A stretch of DNA of 64,000 nt from Centrapalus pauciflorus (Eukaryota > Streptophyta > Magnoliopsida > Asterales > Asteraceae): contig JAANYP010002029.1 in the NCBI GenBank assembly GCA_020465985.1, positions 1 to 64,000 of the forward strand, given 5' to 3'. The position numbers and the translations under genes were made by a program. Within the stretch, counting starts at the first letter, position 1; every line of letters begins with the position of its first letter. This document shows positions 19,899-31,957 of this stretch, piece after piece. Below the pieces are notes generated by a model. The model saw nothing but the letters and a program-made list of their open reading frames with translations. It was not told the DNA's origin and made no database searches.

Positions 19899-19900
19899 AG

Positions 19901-19913
19901 TGGTATCAGAGCC
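19901..19913 (+). other. Primer-binding site of SIRE copy A
   Basis: TGGTATCAGAGCC, complementary to the 3' end of plant initiator-Met tRNA, two bases after the LTR. Confidence 0.93.
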
Positions 19914-20552
19914 TACGGAGTGTTCTTGGTGTTCTTCGTGTTCATCTAGATACATTCTAGGTTTCTTGACGCTAGTTGGACGGTTTTTTCTCTCAAAATC
20001 GTGTTTTCAAGCTTAGCAAATTCTTATTCGGAAAATACTTTGTGGTTTTTCACGTTTTTTGATCGAAACCATTATTTTTCGTTGGAAAAATACTGGTTTA
20101 ATCTGTAAAACGTAAAGAAATCAAAGTATTAGCCGTTTTTCGAGTTTGCGGTGCTCGAATCTAATAGGGGTAACTAGGGTTACACTTAGTCTCGAGTTTA
20201 ACCAAAATCTGCTCCTTTCGAGTCTAATACAGAGGGTTTCGAACCTATTTCGATTTTGTGCTACATTCGAATAGGATCTCGAGTCTACTTAGTTTCGAGC
20301 TTAATTCGAGTTTAGTTTAGTTTCGAAGAGGGTTTCGAATCTGCTGTAGTTTCGAGTTTGTCTGACCTTCGAATCAGAGGACTTTTCGAATCTGACATAA
20401 TTTCGAGTTTAATTGAATTATAACACTTAATCGAATTTAATCCCAAATAAATTGGAATCTGATTACATTCGAATCTACCTAGATTCGAAAGGATTAATTC
20501 ACATTAGTTTCGAATTAAATTAATTAAGGTCAATTCAATTACTTTCGAAAAG
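19914..20552 (+). other. Untranslated leader of SIRE copy A
   Basis: About 640 bases between PBS and gag with no long ORF, rich in TTTCGAGTTT/TTCGAATCT motifs from about 20135 on. It would hold packaging and splice-donor signals; no single donor site stands out. Copy C lacks this leader completely. Confidence 0.75.
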
Positions 20553-23066
20553 ATGTCTAATCTTCAAAAATTCCTTGAAATGGACCACGAGGTCGGGAAA
20601 GCAAACGCTCCGCCTAAGCTGATGAAAGTCGAAGATTATTACTGGTGGAAAGATCGGTTTACCGATTTCGTGCGTTTTAATGACATGCGCATGTGGGTGT
20701 GTATCGACGAAGGATATGTTCCACCAGTTTCAGAAGTTGAAGGCCGTCAGAAAGTCTTATCATACCAAATGATGAAGGAGGATGATAAGAAATTGTATGA
20801 AGCCGAAAACAAAGCTTTCTTACTAATCCGAATGGCTTTGCCTCAGGATATACTGCACACATTTAGGACTCAGAAGACGTCAAAGGAACTTTGGGAGTCT
20901 CTGGAGAAGAGGTGTGAGGGTAATCCTAGGGTTCGTAGAAAGCGTACAGAGCTGTTAAAACAACAGTTTGCAATTTTCAAGGCGTTAAAGGATGAACAGC
21001 TGGATGATATCATCACCCGGTTCTATCACCTATTGACGGAACTTGAAAGTCACGGGATTGAGTTTACTGATACCGACAAGAACAACAAGCTTCTTGATGC
21101 CTTACTAGCCAAATGGGCTATGTATGTGGCAATGATCAAGCTGAACGAGGACAAGTATTACACTCAATCTCTGGATGATATTGTGGGAACGTTGCGGGCA
21201 TATCACTTCGAGCTACTGAAGGCCGAAACTGATTATAAACAAGTCCAGAATCCAGCAATGTATTTTGGAAAGACAACAAAACCTTCAGCGACAGCCGAAC
21301 CGAAGACTACTACAGCATTTTTCACACGAGAAACGTCGTCACCAGCAGAGACTGATGACACATTGAATCGCGCGTTCTTAGGATTAGGAAGATCGGAAGA
21401 ACTGCAACCTCAAGTTCAACAGGCATCGACATCTCAGAGCTATTCAAAGATGCCCATGAGCGCAAAATCAGTGGAAGAACATTTGAATCTGCTTGCTTCT
21501 TTTGTGGCCGCGTACGGAAATTGTGTTCAAGGGAAGATTAATGATCCTGCTCTCTGGGATGAGGACTACGATCAGGTCGACCCTGATGATCTTGAGGAAA
21601 TGGATCTTAAATGGCAACTGGCCATGGTAACCCAACGGGTTAAGAGATTCATTAAAAGAACTGGGAGGAATTTAACGATGAATAACAAGGGGATAGGATT
21701 TGATAAGTCCAAAGTAAAATGCTACAACTGTCAAGGACTGGGACACTTCGCCAGGGAGTGTCAGAGACCGAAGGTGGAAACATACCAAGGGCAGAGTCAG
21801 CATCAGGGACAGTTCCAAAATCAGTCCCAACAACGATATCTTCCAAGTTCATCAACTGGTCAAGCCAACCTAGCGGGTCTACTATCCAATGTCACTTCAG
21901 ACAAACAGCTAGATGGTACGTATGATTGGAGCTCACATCCAGAATCGAATGCTCAGGCTTTTATGGCTGAAGTTACGAAAACTGGGTGTGATGGGGAAGA
22001 GCAGACCACAAGGGACAGCAGTCCGATGTGGGTAGAGAAGGCGAATGATCAGACAGTTCTGGAGTTTGCTGCTCAGATGGCCAACGTGGAATCTGACAAC
22101 TCAAAGGTTAGTCTGACTTACTCTCTTTTTCGTGAATTATGTGCGTTGTGTGTTAATTCTAACGATAGGTTAAATCTAATCTTAGAATCACATAAAACCA
22201 TAACTGCTCAAAATGAGAATTTAAAAATTGAAAACGCTAGCCTAAACGATATCAAGCAAGATCTTAAAGAAAAGCTTAAGGCTGATGCTCAAGACATAAT
22301 AGTTCTAAAAGACAAACTCAGTGAGCAGTGTGTTAGGATAGAGCTTATGTATGAGCACGTAGAGGCCTTGACCAAAAGTCTTAAGGACAAGGACATAGAG
22401 CTTGCTGAAACAAAGGTAAAGGTAGCAGAGGCAAATAGCAAGTTGGAGAAGTTTAGGAATTTGAGCCTAAACCTAGGGAAAGTTTTAGATGCCCAAACAC
22501 AGTCTAAAAAGCCCGTAGGTCTAGGATTTCACGAAATTCCTCCACCTTTCAATGCAAACTATGTGCCTCAGCCTCAGGAGAAAACTGACAAATCAGTAGA
22601 CTTAGAGGACCTACCTACACCGACACCAGAGCCTATAGTAGAAAATACACCTAAGGTGGCTGACACAACCGTCAAGGTTAAGAAAGTCAAATTTGTGTCT
22701 TCCTCCAGCGAAACACCTGCAGGAAAACAGAAATTCGCTTGGGCTGATCAGGACGATGAGCCAGTCGCCATAGATGTACAAAAGGAAATAGACACTAGTG
22801 AGACACCTAGATCTAAGGGAACACACAAAAAGTCCATAGATAAGATGTCTTGCTTCAGATGTCACGAGAAGGGGCATGTTGCTTCTCACTGTCCGCTTAG
22901 GAAAGCCGATGTTACACCTAAGACAGTGAATCCAACACCTGTTAAGCCCTCAACCAGTGTGGCGAGCAACAGTAGTTCTCAAAAGTACCGAGAAAACTGT
23001 GCAGGCCGCACCCAAACAAGTTGTGAAAAACACACCGGTAAAGGTTGGACCAAAGGAAGTGATTAG
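20553..23066 (+). pseudogene. gag: Gag polyprotein of SIRE copy A, frame broken near its end
   Basis: Structural protein of the virus-like particle, starting at the ATG at 20553 ([13 protein letters not shown]). Visible: an N-terminal retrotran_gag/UBN2-type region (about 20-230, with [12 protein letters not shown] and [11 protein letters not shown]), a first CCHC zinc knuckle [14 protein letters not shown] near residue 390, a coiled-coil stretch about 550-660 and a second knuckle [14 protein letters not shown] near 766. At about 22985 one extra base relative to copy C (TCTCAAAAGTACC) shifts the frame and the ORF runs to a stop at 23066. The true C-terminal segment ([10 protein letters not shown]..., Pro/Ser/Arg-rich with HTPVR repeats) continues in the frame 22957-23505. 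Two zinc knuckles and this size fit a SIRE-type Gag. Confidence 0.87.
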
Positions 23067-23392
23067 GACAAATTCACCGAATCGTGTCATTAATCAATCT
23101 AGGTCAGCACCACAACAAGTCTATAGGAGCACAACACCTAGCATGTCACACACTCCAGTTAGGTCTCATACTCCAGTTAGACAGTATGCACCGGTAAGAG
23201 CTCAGGGATCACAGTCCGAAATGCCATATAATTGGAACTATTCTAGAGCTCCACAACAAATGCCTACTCCAAGGCAAAGAGTGAACTTAAATCACTCGGC
23301 ACCACAACAGACTCCAGTTCAAAAGCCCAAGTCACCTGAAAGGCGATATGGGTATTTAAAAGAGTTCAAGTATGTGGACGAGAATGGTATAA

Positions 23393-26300
23393 CCAAACAA
23401 CAAGTGGTTCGTCGACAGTGGCTGCTCCAGGCACATGACAGGGGAAAGAGGTCTACTTACAGACTTCAAGGGTGGGAATCGGGGATTCGTATCATTCGCT
23501 GGTAACAAAGGTGGAAATATCACGGGTACCGGAGTGGTCACTAATGGGACAATCAAGTTGGATCAAGTTTATCACGTTGATAAACTGGTTCACAATCTCA
23601 TTAGTGTATCTCAAATCTGTGATAAGAAGAACTCGGTGTTATTTACTGACACTGAGGCGTTAGTGCTAAAGCCGGGATTCAAGATTCCTGAAGAATGGGT
23701 ATTGATGCGGGCGCCAAGGAAGAACGACTTGTACATGCTGGATATGAACAAGCCGGAGACTTCGATGGGGCCAATCTGTCTATTATCCAAAGCTTCGGAG
23801 ACGGAATCGGTACTGTGGCACAGACGCATGGCTCACCTGCACCTAATGAAGATGAATTACATAACGAAGAATGGACTGGTGCAGGGTGTGCCTATGAAGA
23901 GCTTTCAGTTCGAGGACAAGTGTCTACCGTGCATGAAGGGCAAGCAACATAAGAAGACACACAAGTCCAAGAAGCAGAACTCCATAACCTCAACATTCGA
24001 TTTGTTGCATATGGACCTTTTCGGCCCAATCAACAAAAGGAGTATCGGAGGTAGTTGGTACTGTTTAGTTATCACTGACGATTACTCACGTTTTTCTTGG
24101 GTTTTCTTTTTAGGTACAAAGGACGAGACGGCTTCCAAGCTCATCGGGTTCTTAGACCAAGTGGAGAACTCCTACGGAACAAGGGTTAAAAGAATTCGTA
24201 GTGATAATGGGACTGAATTCAAAAACACTGTAATTGGTGTATATTGCCTATCAAAGGGCATAGTGCATCAATTCAGTGCACCATATGAACCTCAACAAAA
24301 TGGGGTGGCCGAACGTAAAAATAGAACATTGATTGAGGCTGCAAGGACTATGCTTTCGGATTCAAAGCTTCCTACCATGTTTTGGGGGGAGGCAGTGAAT
24401 ACCGCGTGCCATATTTTAAACCGAGTCCTTACAGTCAAATCTTTGAACAAAACATGTTATGAAATTTTGAATAAACGGCCACCTAACTTAACTGGATTCG
24501 AACCGTTTGGGGTACCATGCACTCTTTTACGAACAAAACATCAACCAAAGTTTGGTGAAAAGGCTGACGAAGGATACTTCCTAGGTTATGTGCCGAACTC
24601 ACCAAACAAACGGGTTTTTAACAAAACAAATGGTACTGTGGAGATTGTGTATAATATTGAAGTCACAAGTTATACACATGAACCCCAAACTGGTCCGGAA
24701 TGGATATTTGACAATGATAAGTTATTTGAGTCATTTAACATTCCTTTGGATGATAATGCAGGTACAATCGAAAAGGACATGGCGACGTTGCATCTGAATG
24801 ACGATGGCCATATCTTTTCGAGGACTACGTTTGAATCCACATCCGAGCCTACTGCGACTGTAGATAGATCTCCAGAAGTTGCTGATCAAGAAGCACCTAC
24901 CACTGAGAATCAGACTCAAGCATCAAGTTCCAACTCTGAGGAAAACGTCCATGAGGAGGAAAATGTAGAAGATGAGCCTGTTCCCCCATTAGGTGAAATA
25001 GGATCTAACTTAGGAGATAATCTAAGGGTTGATGAGATAGAGACCTCTAGGATTAACAAGAACCATCCATTAGAAAGCATCATAGGAAATCCTAACGAGG
25101 GTGTGAGGACTAGGAGTAGTGTAAATAACAACACAGTGTTGTTGTCGATGATAAACGACTCCGAGGCATATCACACATGTCTCTATTCATGCTTCATATC
25201 GCAAGTAGAGCCTAAGAATGTGCAAATGGCACTTAAGGATAACTCCTGGGTTGAAGCGATGCAGGAAGAACTTTCGCAATTTAGGAAACTAGAAGTGTGG
25301 GAGTTAGTTCCATTACCTCGAGGGGAAATTGCCATAGGAACCAAATGGGTTTTTAAGTGCAAAAGGGACGATCGGGGTATAGTCACGCGCAACAAGGCTA
25401 GGTTAGTTGTAAAGGGTTTCAACCAAGAGGAGGGAATCGATTACAACGAGGTTTTTGCACCAGTAGCAAGGCTGGAAGCCATTAGGTTGTTTCTAGCTTT
25501 TGCCTCCTTCAAGGGCTTTAAGGTATATCAGTTAGATGTTAAGAGTGCTTTCCTGTATGGGAAAGTGAAGGAGTTGGTGTATGTAGAACAACCGCCCGGA
25601 TTTACAGATCCAAAATATCCTGATAGAGTATATCGTTTAGATAAGGCTCTATATGGATTGCATCAGGCACCTAGGGCGTGGTATGAGACTCTATCCAACC
25701 ATTTATTAGAGAACGGTTTTGAAAGGGGTAGGATAGATAGTACTCTGTTTGTTAAAAGGAAGGGAGAACACTTTATCTTGGTACAAGTGTACGTCGATGA
25801 TATCATCTTTGGATCATTAGACGAACAGATGTGCAAAGATTTCGAGAAGGTGATGAAGTCTAAGTTCGAGATGAGTGCTATGGGAGAGTTAAATTTCTTT
25901 TTGGGGTTACAAGTTGACCAGAAGAAGGAAGGAATGTTTATCCATCAGACTAAGTATGTCTATGACATATTGGAGCGTTTCGGGATGGAAGGAACAAAGT
26001 TGACTGCCCATTTCAGCACGCCGATTCAAGTGAATCACAATCTCGGACCGGGTACTGAAAGTGATACCGATGTGGATCCGACTTTATATCGGGCCATGAT
26101 TGGATCACTTATGTATTTAACTGCTTCAAGACCTGACATTATGTTTGCTGTGTGTATTTGTGCTAGGTTTCAAGCGAATCCGAAGGAGATGCATATGAAA
26201 GCTGTGAAGCGGATTCTACGATACCTCAAGTCGAAACCGAAGCTGGGACTTTGGTATCACGCGGAGGGAGATCTAGAGTTGGAGGCGTTCACGGATTCTG

Positions 26301-26746
26301 ACTACGGAGGATGCAGCTTGACGCGCAAATCAACAACTGGAGGTTGTCAGTTCCTAGGAGGGAGATTGGTATCCTGGCAATGCAAGAAACAAACATCGGT
26401 AGCCGTGTCAACGTGCGAGGCCGAGTATGTTGCTGCTGGTAGTTGCTGCTCACAGGTTCTGTGGATACAACAACAATTGCGGGATTACGGTTTGGCTTAC
26501 ACTCAAACTCCAATTAGGATAGACAATCAATCTACAATTGCTATAACGAATAATCCAGTTAAACACAACAAAACAAAGCACATAGACATTAGGCATCATT
26601 TTATTCGTGATTGTGCTGAAAAGAACTTAATCAAATTGGTAAAAGTGGCAACAGAAGATAATAATGCAGATTTATTTACCAAAGCATTTGATAAGTCACG
26701 GTTTGAGTATTTAATTCAACTGAATGGAATGCGCAACCCAGAGTAA
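23393..26746 (+). CDS. pol: Pol polyprotein of SIRE copy A (PR-IN-RT-RH)
   Basis: One open frame; the first ATG is 23435 (1,103 aa), and the frame is open back to 23393. Order PR-IN-RT-RNase H defines Ty1/copia. Protease motif [12 protein letters not shown] lies at the frame start, counted before the first Met. From Met: GAG-pre-integrase LWHRRMAH (~127) with a CxxC (CLPCMKGK); integrase D-D-E as LLHMDLFGP (~192), SDNGTEF (~255) and [13 protein letters not shown] (~290); [14 protein letters not shown] (~700) and YVDD in [11 protein letters not shown] (~787); RNase H FTDSDYGG (~952) and STCEAEYVAA. Catalytic residues look intact. A 74-bp deletion at about 23393 removed the gag-pol boundary found in copy C and disturbs the frame link to gag, so normal translation of this frame is doubtful. 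Confidence 0.92.
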   Translation, partial: PNNKWFVDSGCSRHMTGERGLLTDFKGGNRGFVSFAGNKGGNITGTGVVTNGTIKLDQVYHVDKLVHNLISVSQICDKKNSVLFTDTEALVLKPGFKIPEEWVLMRAPRKNDLYMLDMNKPETSMGPICLLSKASETESVLWHRRMAHLHLMKMNYITKNGLVQGVPMKSFQFEDKCLPCMKGKQHKKTHKSKKQNSITSTFDLLHMDLFGPINKRSIGGSWYCLVITDDYSRFSWVFFLGTKDETASKLIGFLDQVENSYGTRVKRIRSDNGTEFKNTVIGVYCLSKGIVHQFSAPYEPQQNGVAERKNRTLIEAARTMLSDSKLPTMFWGEAVNTACHILNRVLTVKSLNKTCYEILNKRPPNLTGFEPFGVPCTLLRTKHQPKFGEKADEGYFLGYVPNSPNKRVFNKTNGTVEIVYNIEVTSYTHEPQTGPEWIFDNDKLFESFNIPLDDNAGTIEKDMATLHLNDDGHIFSRTTFESTSEPTATVDRSPEVADQEAPTTENQTQASSSNSEENVHEEENVEDEPVPPLGEIGSNLGDNLRVDEIETSRINKNHPLESIIGNPNEGVRTRSSVNNNTVLLSMINDSEAYHTCLYSCFISQVEPKNVQMALKDNSWVEAMQEELSQFRKLEVWELVPLPRGEIAIGTKWVFKCKRDDRGIVTRNKARLVVKGFNQEEGIDYNEVFAPVARLEAIRLFLAFASFKGFKVYQLDVKSAFLYGKVKELVYVEQPPGFTDPKYPDRVYRLDKALYGLHQAPRAWYETLSNHLLENGFERGRIDSTLFVKRKGEHFILVQVYVDDIIFGSLDEQMCKDFEKVMKSKFEMSAMGELNFFLGLQVDQKKEGMFIHQTKYVYDILERFGMEGTKLTAHFSTPIQVNHNLGPGTESDTDVDPTLYRAMIGSLMYLTASRPDIMFAVCICARFQANPKEMHMKAVKRILRYLKSKPKLGLWYHAEGDLELEAFTDSDYGGCSLTRKSTTGGCQFLGGRLVSWQCKKQTSVAVSTCEAEYVAAGSCCSQVLWIQQQLRDYGLAYTQTPIRIDNQSTIAITNNPVKHNKTKHIDIRHHFIRDCAEKNLIKLVKVATEDNNADLFTKAFDKSRFEYLIQLNGMRNPE

Positions 26747-28881
26747 TTTGACCTTAGTAGTAGTAGCTTATTTTCTTTTATAGTCGTAGTATTTCTTTCT
26801 TTACAGTAAGTAATCTGCTAATTTAGGAAAGTTTCTATTTTTAGTAAGTTTCTATTTTTAGTAAGATAGTAGGTTATCTTATTTTATTGCTATTTCTTAT
26901 GAAAAACAAAAGAAAAAATAGAGAAAATCACAAAAATACAAAAAAAGAGAATATCAGAAAAGGAGTTAAGTCTTAGATATATTGGTTCAAAGTGACGAAA
27001 ATTAGCACAGTCGTTACAAACTCTAAGTGTTTAGGCTTTCACACATAATGCAACTAAATTCTAAGTGTTATACTTTATTTAGTTTGATGTGTTGGTACGC
27101 ATAATACATATAGGGAGTCTCAAGGCTAATAAAATATTCTAGAAAAAGTCAAGCGTGTCACTAACTTAGATGTACGACCAATCGGTCTTAATTTTTATGT
27201 ACAAGACATACAAACTTTGAGTCTAAATGAGGTATGCAAACTTTCTGGGGATGTATGGCAACATCAATTACATCTTAAAATGGAAAGAATAGAAAAATCA
27301 TACAAAATTGAGAGTCGAAAACATGTAACTCTGTTGTACGTAAGTACAGACCTGTTGCCTCTGTTTAGATTCGGGTTAGCAGATATGTCGCTTTGTTGTA
27401 CGTCAGTACAGACCTGTCACCGCTGTCTTGGTAACTTTAAAAGTAAATCTAAAGTCAAACTAAGACACTTTGTTGTATGAAAATACAGACCTGTGTCCGA
27501 TGTTTGTCTTTAAAGAAAGTTTTCAAATACCAACAAGTTAGAATCTTTGTCTGTGTGCCTTGATCATAAAAGTATGTCTATGTCTGAGTCACGTAAGATA
27601 ATTTCCTGATAAATAAAAATGCCAAGGGATATTCCGAAATGTAGAATGTTTAAAGGGGTAAAATACCAACAATTGGCTAAATGGGTATGTCACGACAAAC
27701 AATCAAAGGAATCAAAAATTCCTAAGTGTGAAAGTTTAAGTACTGAAAGTGAGTATCAGACATCGCTATCTGATTGAACCTTTCTTAGACTATACTCATC
27801 AAAAAGATTTTGTTTAGTATTTAGCTTAGATTGTAAATTTTATAAGTATAGCTTAAGTCTAGATTAAATTTTTGGTCAAAATTTTATTTTTATTTTATTT
27901 TATTTTACCTTAGTTTATTTTATTTTATTTTAATTTTTACTTAGGTAAAAGGTCAAAAATTACTGAGGGTGCATTCAAAGTTGGATAAAATAAACATTGC
28001 GTGAAATATCTTGTGCTTAGGGTAAAAGATTTGGCATAGTTTATCTTGTTACACAACACCGTAGAAAAAGGTTGAAAAAGTTGAAGTTATTTCAAAAATT
28101 TTTGTAATTTTTCTAAGTGTTTGGTGTTTTCGAGTTTAGGACAGACTCGAATGGGGAAAGCTTCGAATCTGTCAGTAGATTCGAGTCTGGCCTTAGATTC
28201 GAAGGTTGGTAGTATATATAGGTCAACAGTGAAGTCATTAAATACTTTCTGTCTTCGAATCTACTTCCTCGAATCTATATTGGCGATCTCGAATCTATTC
28301 CTCGAGTCTATCGTTTCTCTCATAAACGACAATTTGTCGAGATTATTGCTAAAGTGTTCGATTCTACTCCTGTATCTAGGTATAATCAACTTGATTGTAC
28401 AAGATTCATGTAGTTTTATACACCATTTTAGGCAAAATCATCGATTTTTGAAAGTTTAAGGGTCTAAATCGGGTTTTTACAAAATTACCAAGTTAGGACC
28501 AATAAACAGTTAAATTAAATACATAAATCAATGATTAGAACCTAGTTGAACTAATGTATGTGATTTGCTAAGCTCAAAATGGTTAAAATCTTGGGTTTTT
28601 GTTGAAATCTTGGCCGACGGGGCTTCGAATCTGTTCCTGAGGTTTCTCGAATCTGTCATTAGACTCGAGAAGACCAGGACATTCGAATCTGTCATCAAAC
28701 TCGAAAAGGGACTTATTCGAATCTGTATTTTATTTGCATTATTTAATTTAAATTTTATTAAACTTGTAGAAATTTAATTGTGTTGGATTTTGTACTTACC
28801 CAAGTTCAAAATAAAACAGATTTGAATTTAAACAAGTTTATTGATTTTTAATGAATCTAATAGTTTGTTTATTGTGCAGAA
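26747..28881 (+). other. pol-ORF3 spacer of SIRE copy A
   Basis: Colinear with the spacers of copies B and C. Contains the 17-bp repeats (26818-26875), the TGTAC hairpin block (27331-27495; cores at 27335-27348 and 27397-27410), an AT-rich tract (27880-27950), TTCGAATCT clusters (28125-28330 and 28620-28730) and a terminal splice-acceptor-like TTTATTGTGCAG (to 28879). The enclosing 9-bp stem of the middle hairpin is decayed here (TCTTGGTAAC instead of TCTGCTAAC). The ORF at 27217-27480 is in this non-coding block and is not credible. Confidence 0.8.
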
Positions 28882-31800
28882 ATGGCTGTACGAGCTTTTG
28901 TGCCGAAGCACCATATGGTCCTTCATCCTGATCATAATCTCCCTGAGGCACAGGGATTCAGACAAATGCTAGATTTTCTCGTAGAATCTAGGATTGGTTT
29001 TGCATTGTCTCATAATGTTCAGCTCGTTTTACCTTATATTCGTCAATTTTACGATCATCTTCAGGTAGACTGCTCGGTCACTCCGACAGTGCTGCGAACT
29101 CGCATAGCTGGACAACCGCTAGTATTTTCGGCGGATATGCTGCGTCAGGTGTTGCAGCTGGGCACTCAAGAAGAAGAATCTGGACCGATCGAATTTCCTC
29201 TGAATATCAGGCAAGCGGCCTTTCAGAGAATGGGTTATAGTCTCGATGTGACGAAGGTGTCCTATATGAAGAGCGGGTTAATTGGACAATGGAGGTTTTG
29301 GCTCATGTCTTTATGGTCTGCTTTGCACCAAAGATAGCCAGATTTGACTATATAGTTGCGAAGATCCAGTCTGGGATAGTCGCGATGGTATATAATCGAC
29401 CATACAGTTTCTTGGAAATGTTTTTCTCCGAATTTGTTCACCAGATCACCGCTCCAGAAAACCAACAGTTCCTGCTATATCCGCGGTTCATCATGATGCT
29501 TATCAGGCATTTCTTGCCAAATCTGCCTCCATCGAATGACATTCAAAGCGTTGCTGTAATGGATAGAAGGATCTTTGCTGATTGTTCCTCACACAGAGGA
29601 AGATTGGCTGTTCCAGTTGAGCGTCCGTTATTTGGAGCAATCTTGGATAGGAATTTTGAAGCCCCAGATGTTGCCAACTGGGCAGGGGAAGTTGAATTTC
29701 AACCAAGACAACCACAGCCACAACAACAACAACAACCACAGCCACCACGTGCACAAAGGCGAAGACAAAGAACCTCTGCGAGTCAAACTCAGGCGTCTAG
29801 GCCTTCTACCAGTCATCAGCCGGAAGTACAGGAAGCAGGGCCTTCAAGTGTTGTTCCCGAGTCCGAGGAAATAGCCCAAACGTTAGAAGAAATATGGGCA
29901 TCTGGACCCCATGCTAATGAAGATGTAGCTGCCGCGTTAGTGGGCGAATTACTTGAGCCTCCTGAGGGAGAAGAAGATGTGTTGAGAGATGTGGACAAAT
30001 ATGTGCCAGAGCAGGCTGATAATGTTTTGTCATCATCTGCAACCGAGTTGGAGGAAATGGAGGATATTGAACTAGAAGCTCCAGAATCAGTATCGACTGA
30101 ACCAACTGTTCAAATAGGAACATATGGATCAAGGTTGGTAGTTAATGAAAAGGCTTCGAGGAGGAGAGTAATAAGGGAATCTGATGAATCAGATTTTGAA
30201 GAAGAAGAGATTGCTCCTTTATTGACGAGGCAACGGGCCAAGCGTCACCGATTCATGCAAGGGTCATCTTCAGCTCCATCAGTTCAACCAGAAATCCCCC
30301 AAACTCAGCCTCAAGAACCTCAAACCACCTTTCCACCTCCACCACCTCAACCTGAACCATATATTCCATCACCAATCCGCCCATCTCCGATACAGTCCAT
30401 TCCATCAACCTCATCATCATATGCCGACAATCAACGATTTCTGCAGCTTAAAGCTCGAGTTGACTTCCATCATGTCCAAATCTTAGGCCTAACAAAGGCG
30501 ATCGGAGAAATTCAGTCTCATAATGCCAATCTGGATAAAGAGAATGCCGATTTAAAGAAGATTGTGGAGCAAGTCCAGGAAGAGAACGTTGAATTGAAAA
30601 CGTTTGTCTGCGATCAGGCAGCTGAGATAAGGTCGATGCGCTCCCTAATTGAGCAGTTAATGAAAAATTTACAGGCTCAGGGGGAGACCTCGTGCCGAGA
30701 TCAGGAAGTACAGAGGCCAACAGATGATGATGATCAAGACAACCAAGGCAATGATCCCAGCCCTAATAGTCAGAATGAGCCAGTATATTTTTCTGCTGCT
30801 CAGACTGCTCAATCTCAGGGGGAGCCTAGTCTAGCAGGAGGAGAAATGGGTGAGGCAAGTTCATCAAAGGTCTCGAAAAGTCAAGTGCGTGAAATAATTG
30901 ATGCATTGATGGATATTGATGAAGAGCCATTAGGGTTAGATTTTGATTTTGAAGATGATGTGGATGACTTGGAAGAAGGTTAGTTTGTACCAGAAGATGT
31001 GGCCGATTGGAGATCTGATGAGGAGGTTGTATTAGACGAGGACGATAATGTAAACGAAGTAATCATCCAATCCCAACCTGTCACAGAATTATATGAGCAC
31101 ACTGAACAACATGTGATAGATATTGATGACATCAGAATGGCCTCGGTAGATGATTCAGAAATGGAAGAGGCTGAAAGAGAGCCGACCAGAGCTGAATTGC
31201 TAAACCTTTGGTTCAGAAAGGAAGAGAAGAAGACTGAGCCGAAGATAAAGAAGACAATGAGAAATCCAGGTGCAGAAAACTTCTCGGGAGGCATTATTAG
31301 CTGGTTCTTCGATAGAGAACTGCAGCTCTTTATTCTAAAAAGGAGAGATGGGCTCCAATACCTAAGGCGCAAGCTTAAAGTGTTCAATACATTGCCGAAG
31401 GTAGAGGTGAAGGAGCTGGCATGGAAAGAGTTAGTCAACATCGGAAATGATCCATATGCTGAAGTGATCGCGAAGATAATCAGACGTGAAGGGAGATCCG
31501 GTAGGTTTGAGAGACTCAAACCAAGCTCTGGAAAGAGAGTTGAGGATTCTTCAAGGATAGATCCGCATACAGGGCGACCATGGGCGAAAATGGTTTATAA
31601 GCCTGTCAAATGCTTAAGAAGGGTGCCCATGAAGAAGATGCCTCAAGATATTTTGTCCAACATGAAGTGGTGGTACCTGGATAATGAAACTGCTGAAGCC
31701 ATCATGGAGGATCAAGACGACAAAGTTCTTTTAAGAGTGTATGATCCTCTACATCTGATGAATCTGTCAAAGGAAGATCTGAAAAAGCTTCATGGTCAAC

Positions 31801-31916
31801 ATATCTTCTTTCATGAAGGATGGAGATCTGAAGCCAGAAAGTTCCAGAAAGTTGTCAGAGTTTGTATAGATGCTGGTATATATGCAGGTAGTAGTATATA
31901 TAGATCTAGTACTTAA
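28882..31916 (+). pseudogene. ORF3 (env-position) protein of SIRE copy A, disrupted
   Basis: Same protein as at 2593-5646, starting at the ATG at 28882 (MAVRAFVPKHHMVL), three bases after a TGCAG acceptor. Two lesions: a 1-bp deletion near 29298 (GGTTTTGGCTC against GATTCTTGGTGC in B) moves the frame, and a TAG at 30981-30983 stands where B has the Glu codon of EEGEF. Open pieces are 28882-29337, 29289-30983 and 30999-31916. Domain order matches B: N-terminal block, Gln/Pro-rich runs, coiled coil, acidic region, basic C-terminal block. Many substitutions keep the protein reading similar (for example Asn/Asp and Lys/Arg exchanges), hinting at past selection on the protein. Confidence 0.88.
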
Positions 31917-31946
31917 ACTTGATGTAAATAGTTAGAAGCTATCGTC

Positions 31947-31957
31947 AAGGGGGAGTC
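31947..31957 (+). other. Polypurine tract of SIRE copy A
   Basis: AAGGGGGAGTC directly before TGTTGG. Extra AGGGGGAG copies lie in ORF3 at 30679-30686 and 30817-30824. Confidence 0.85.
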
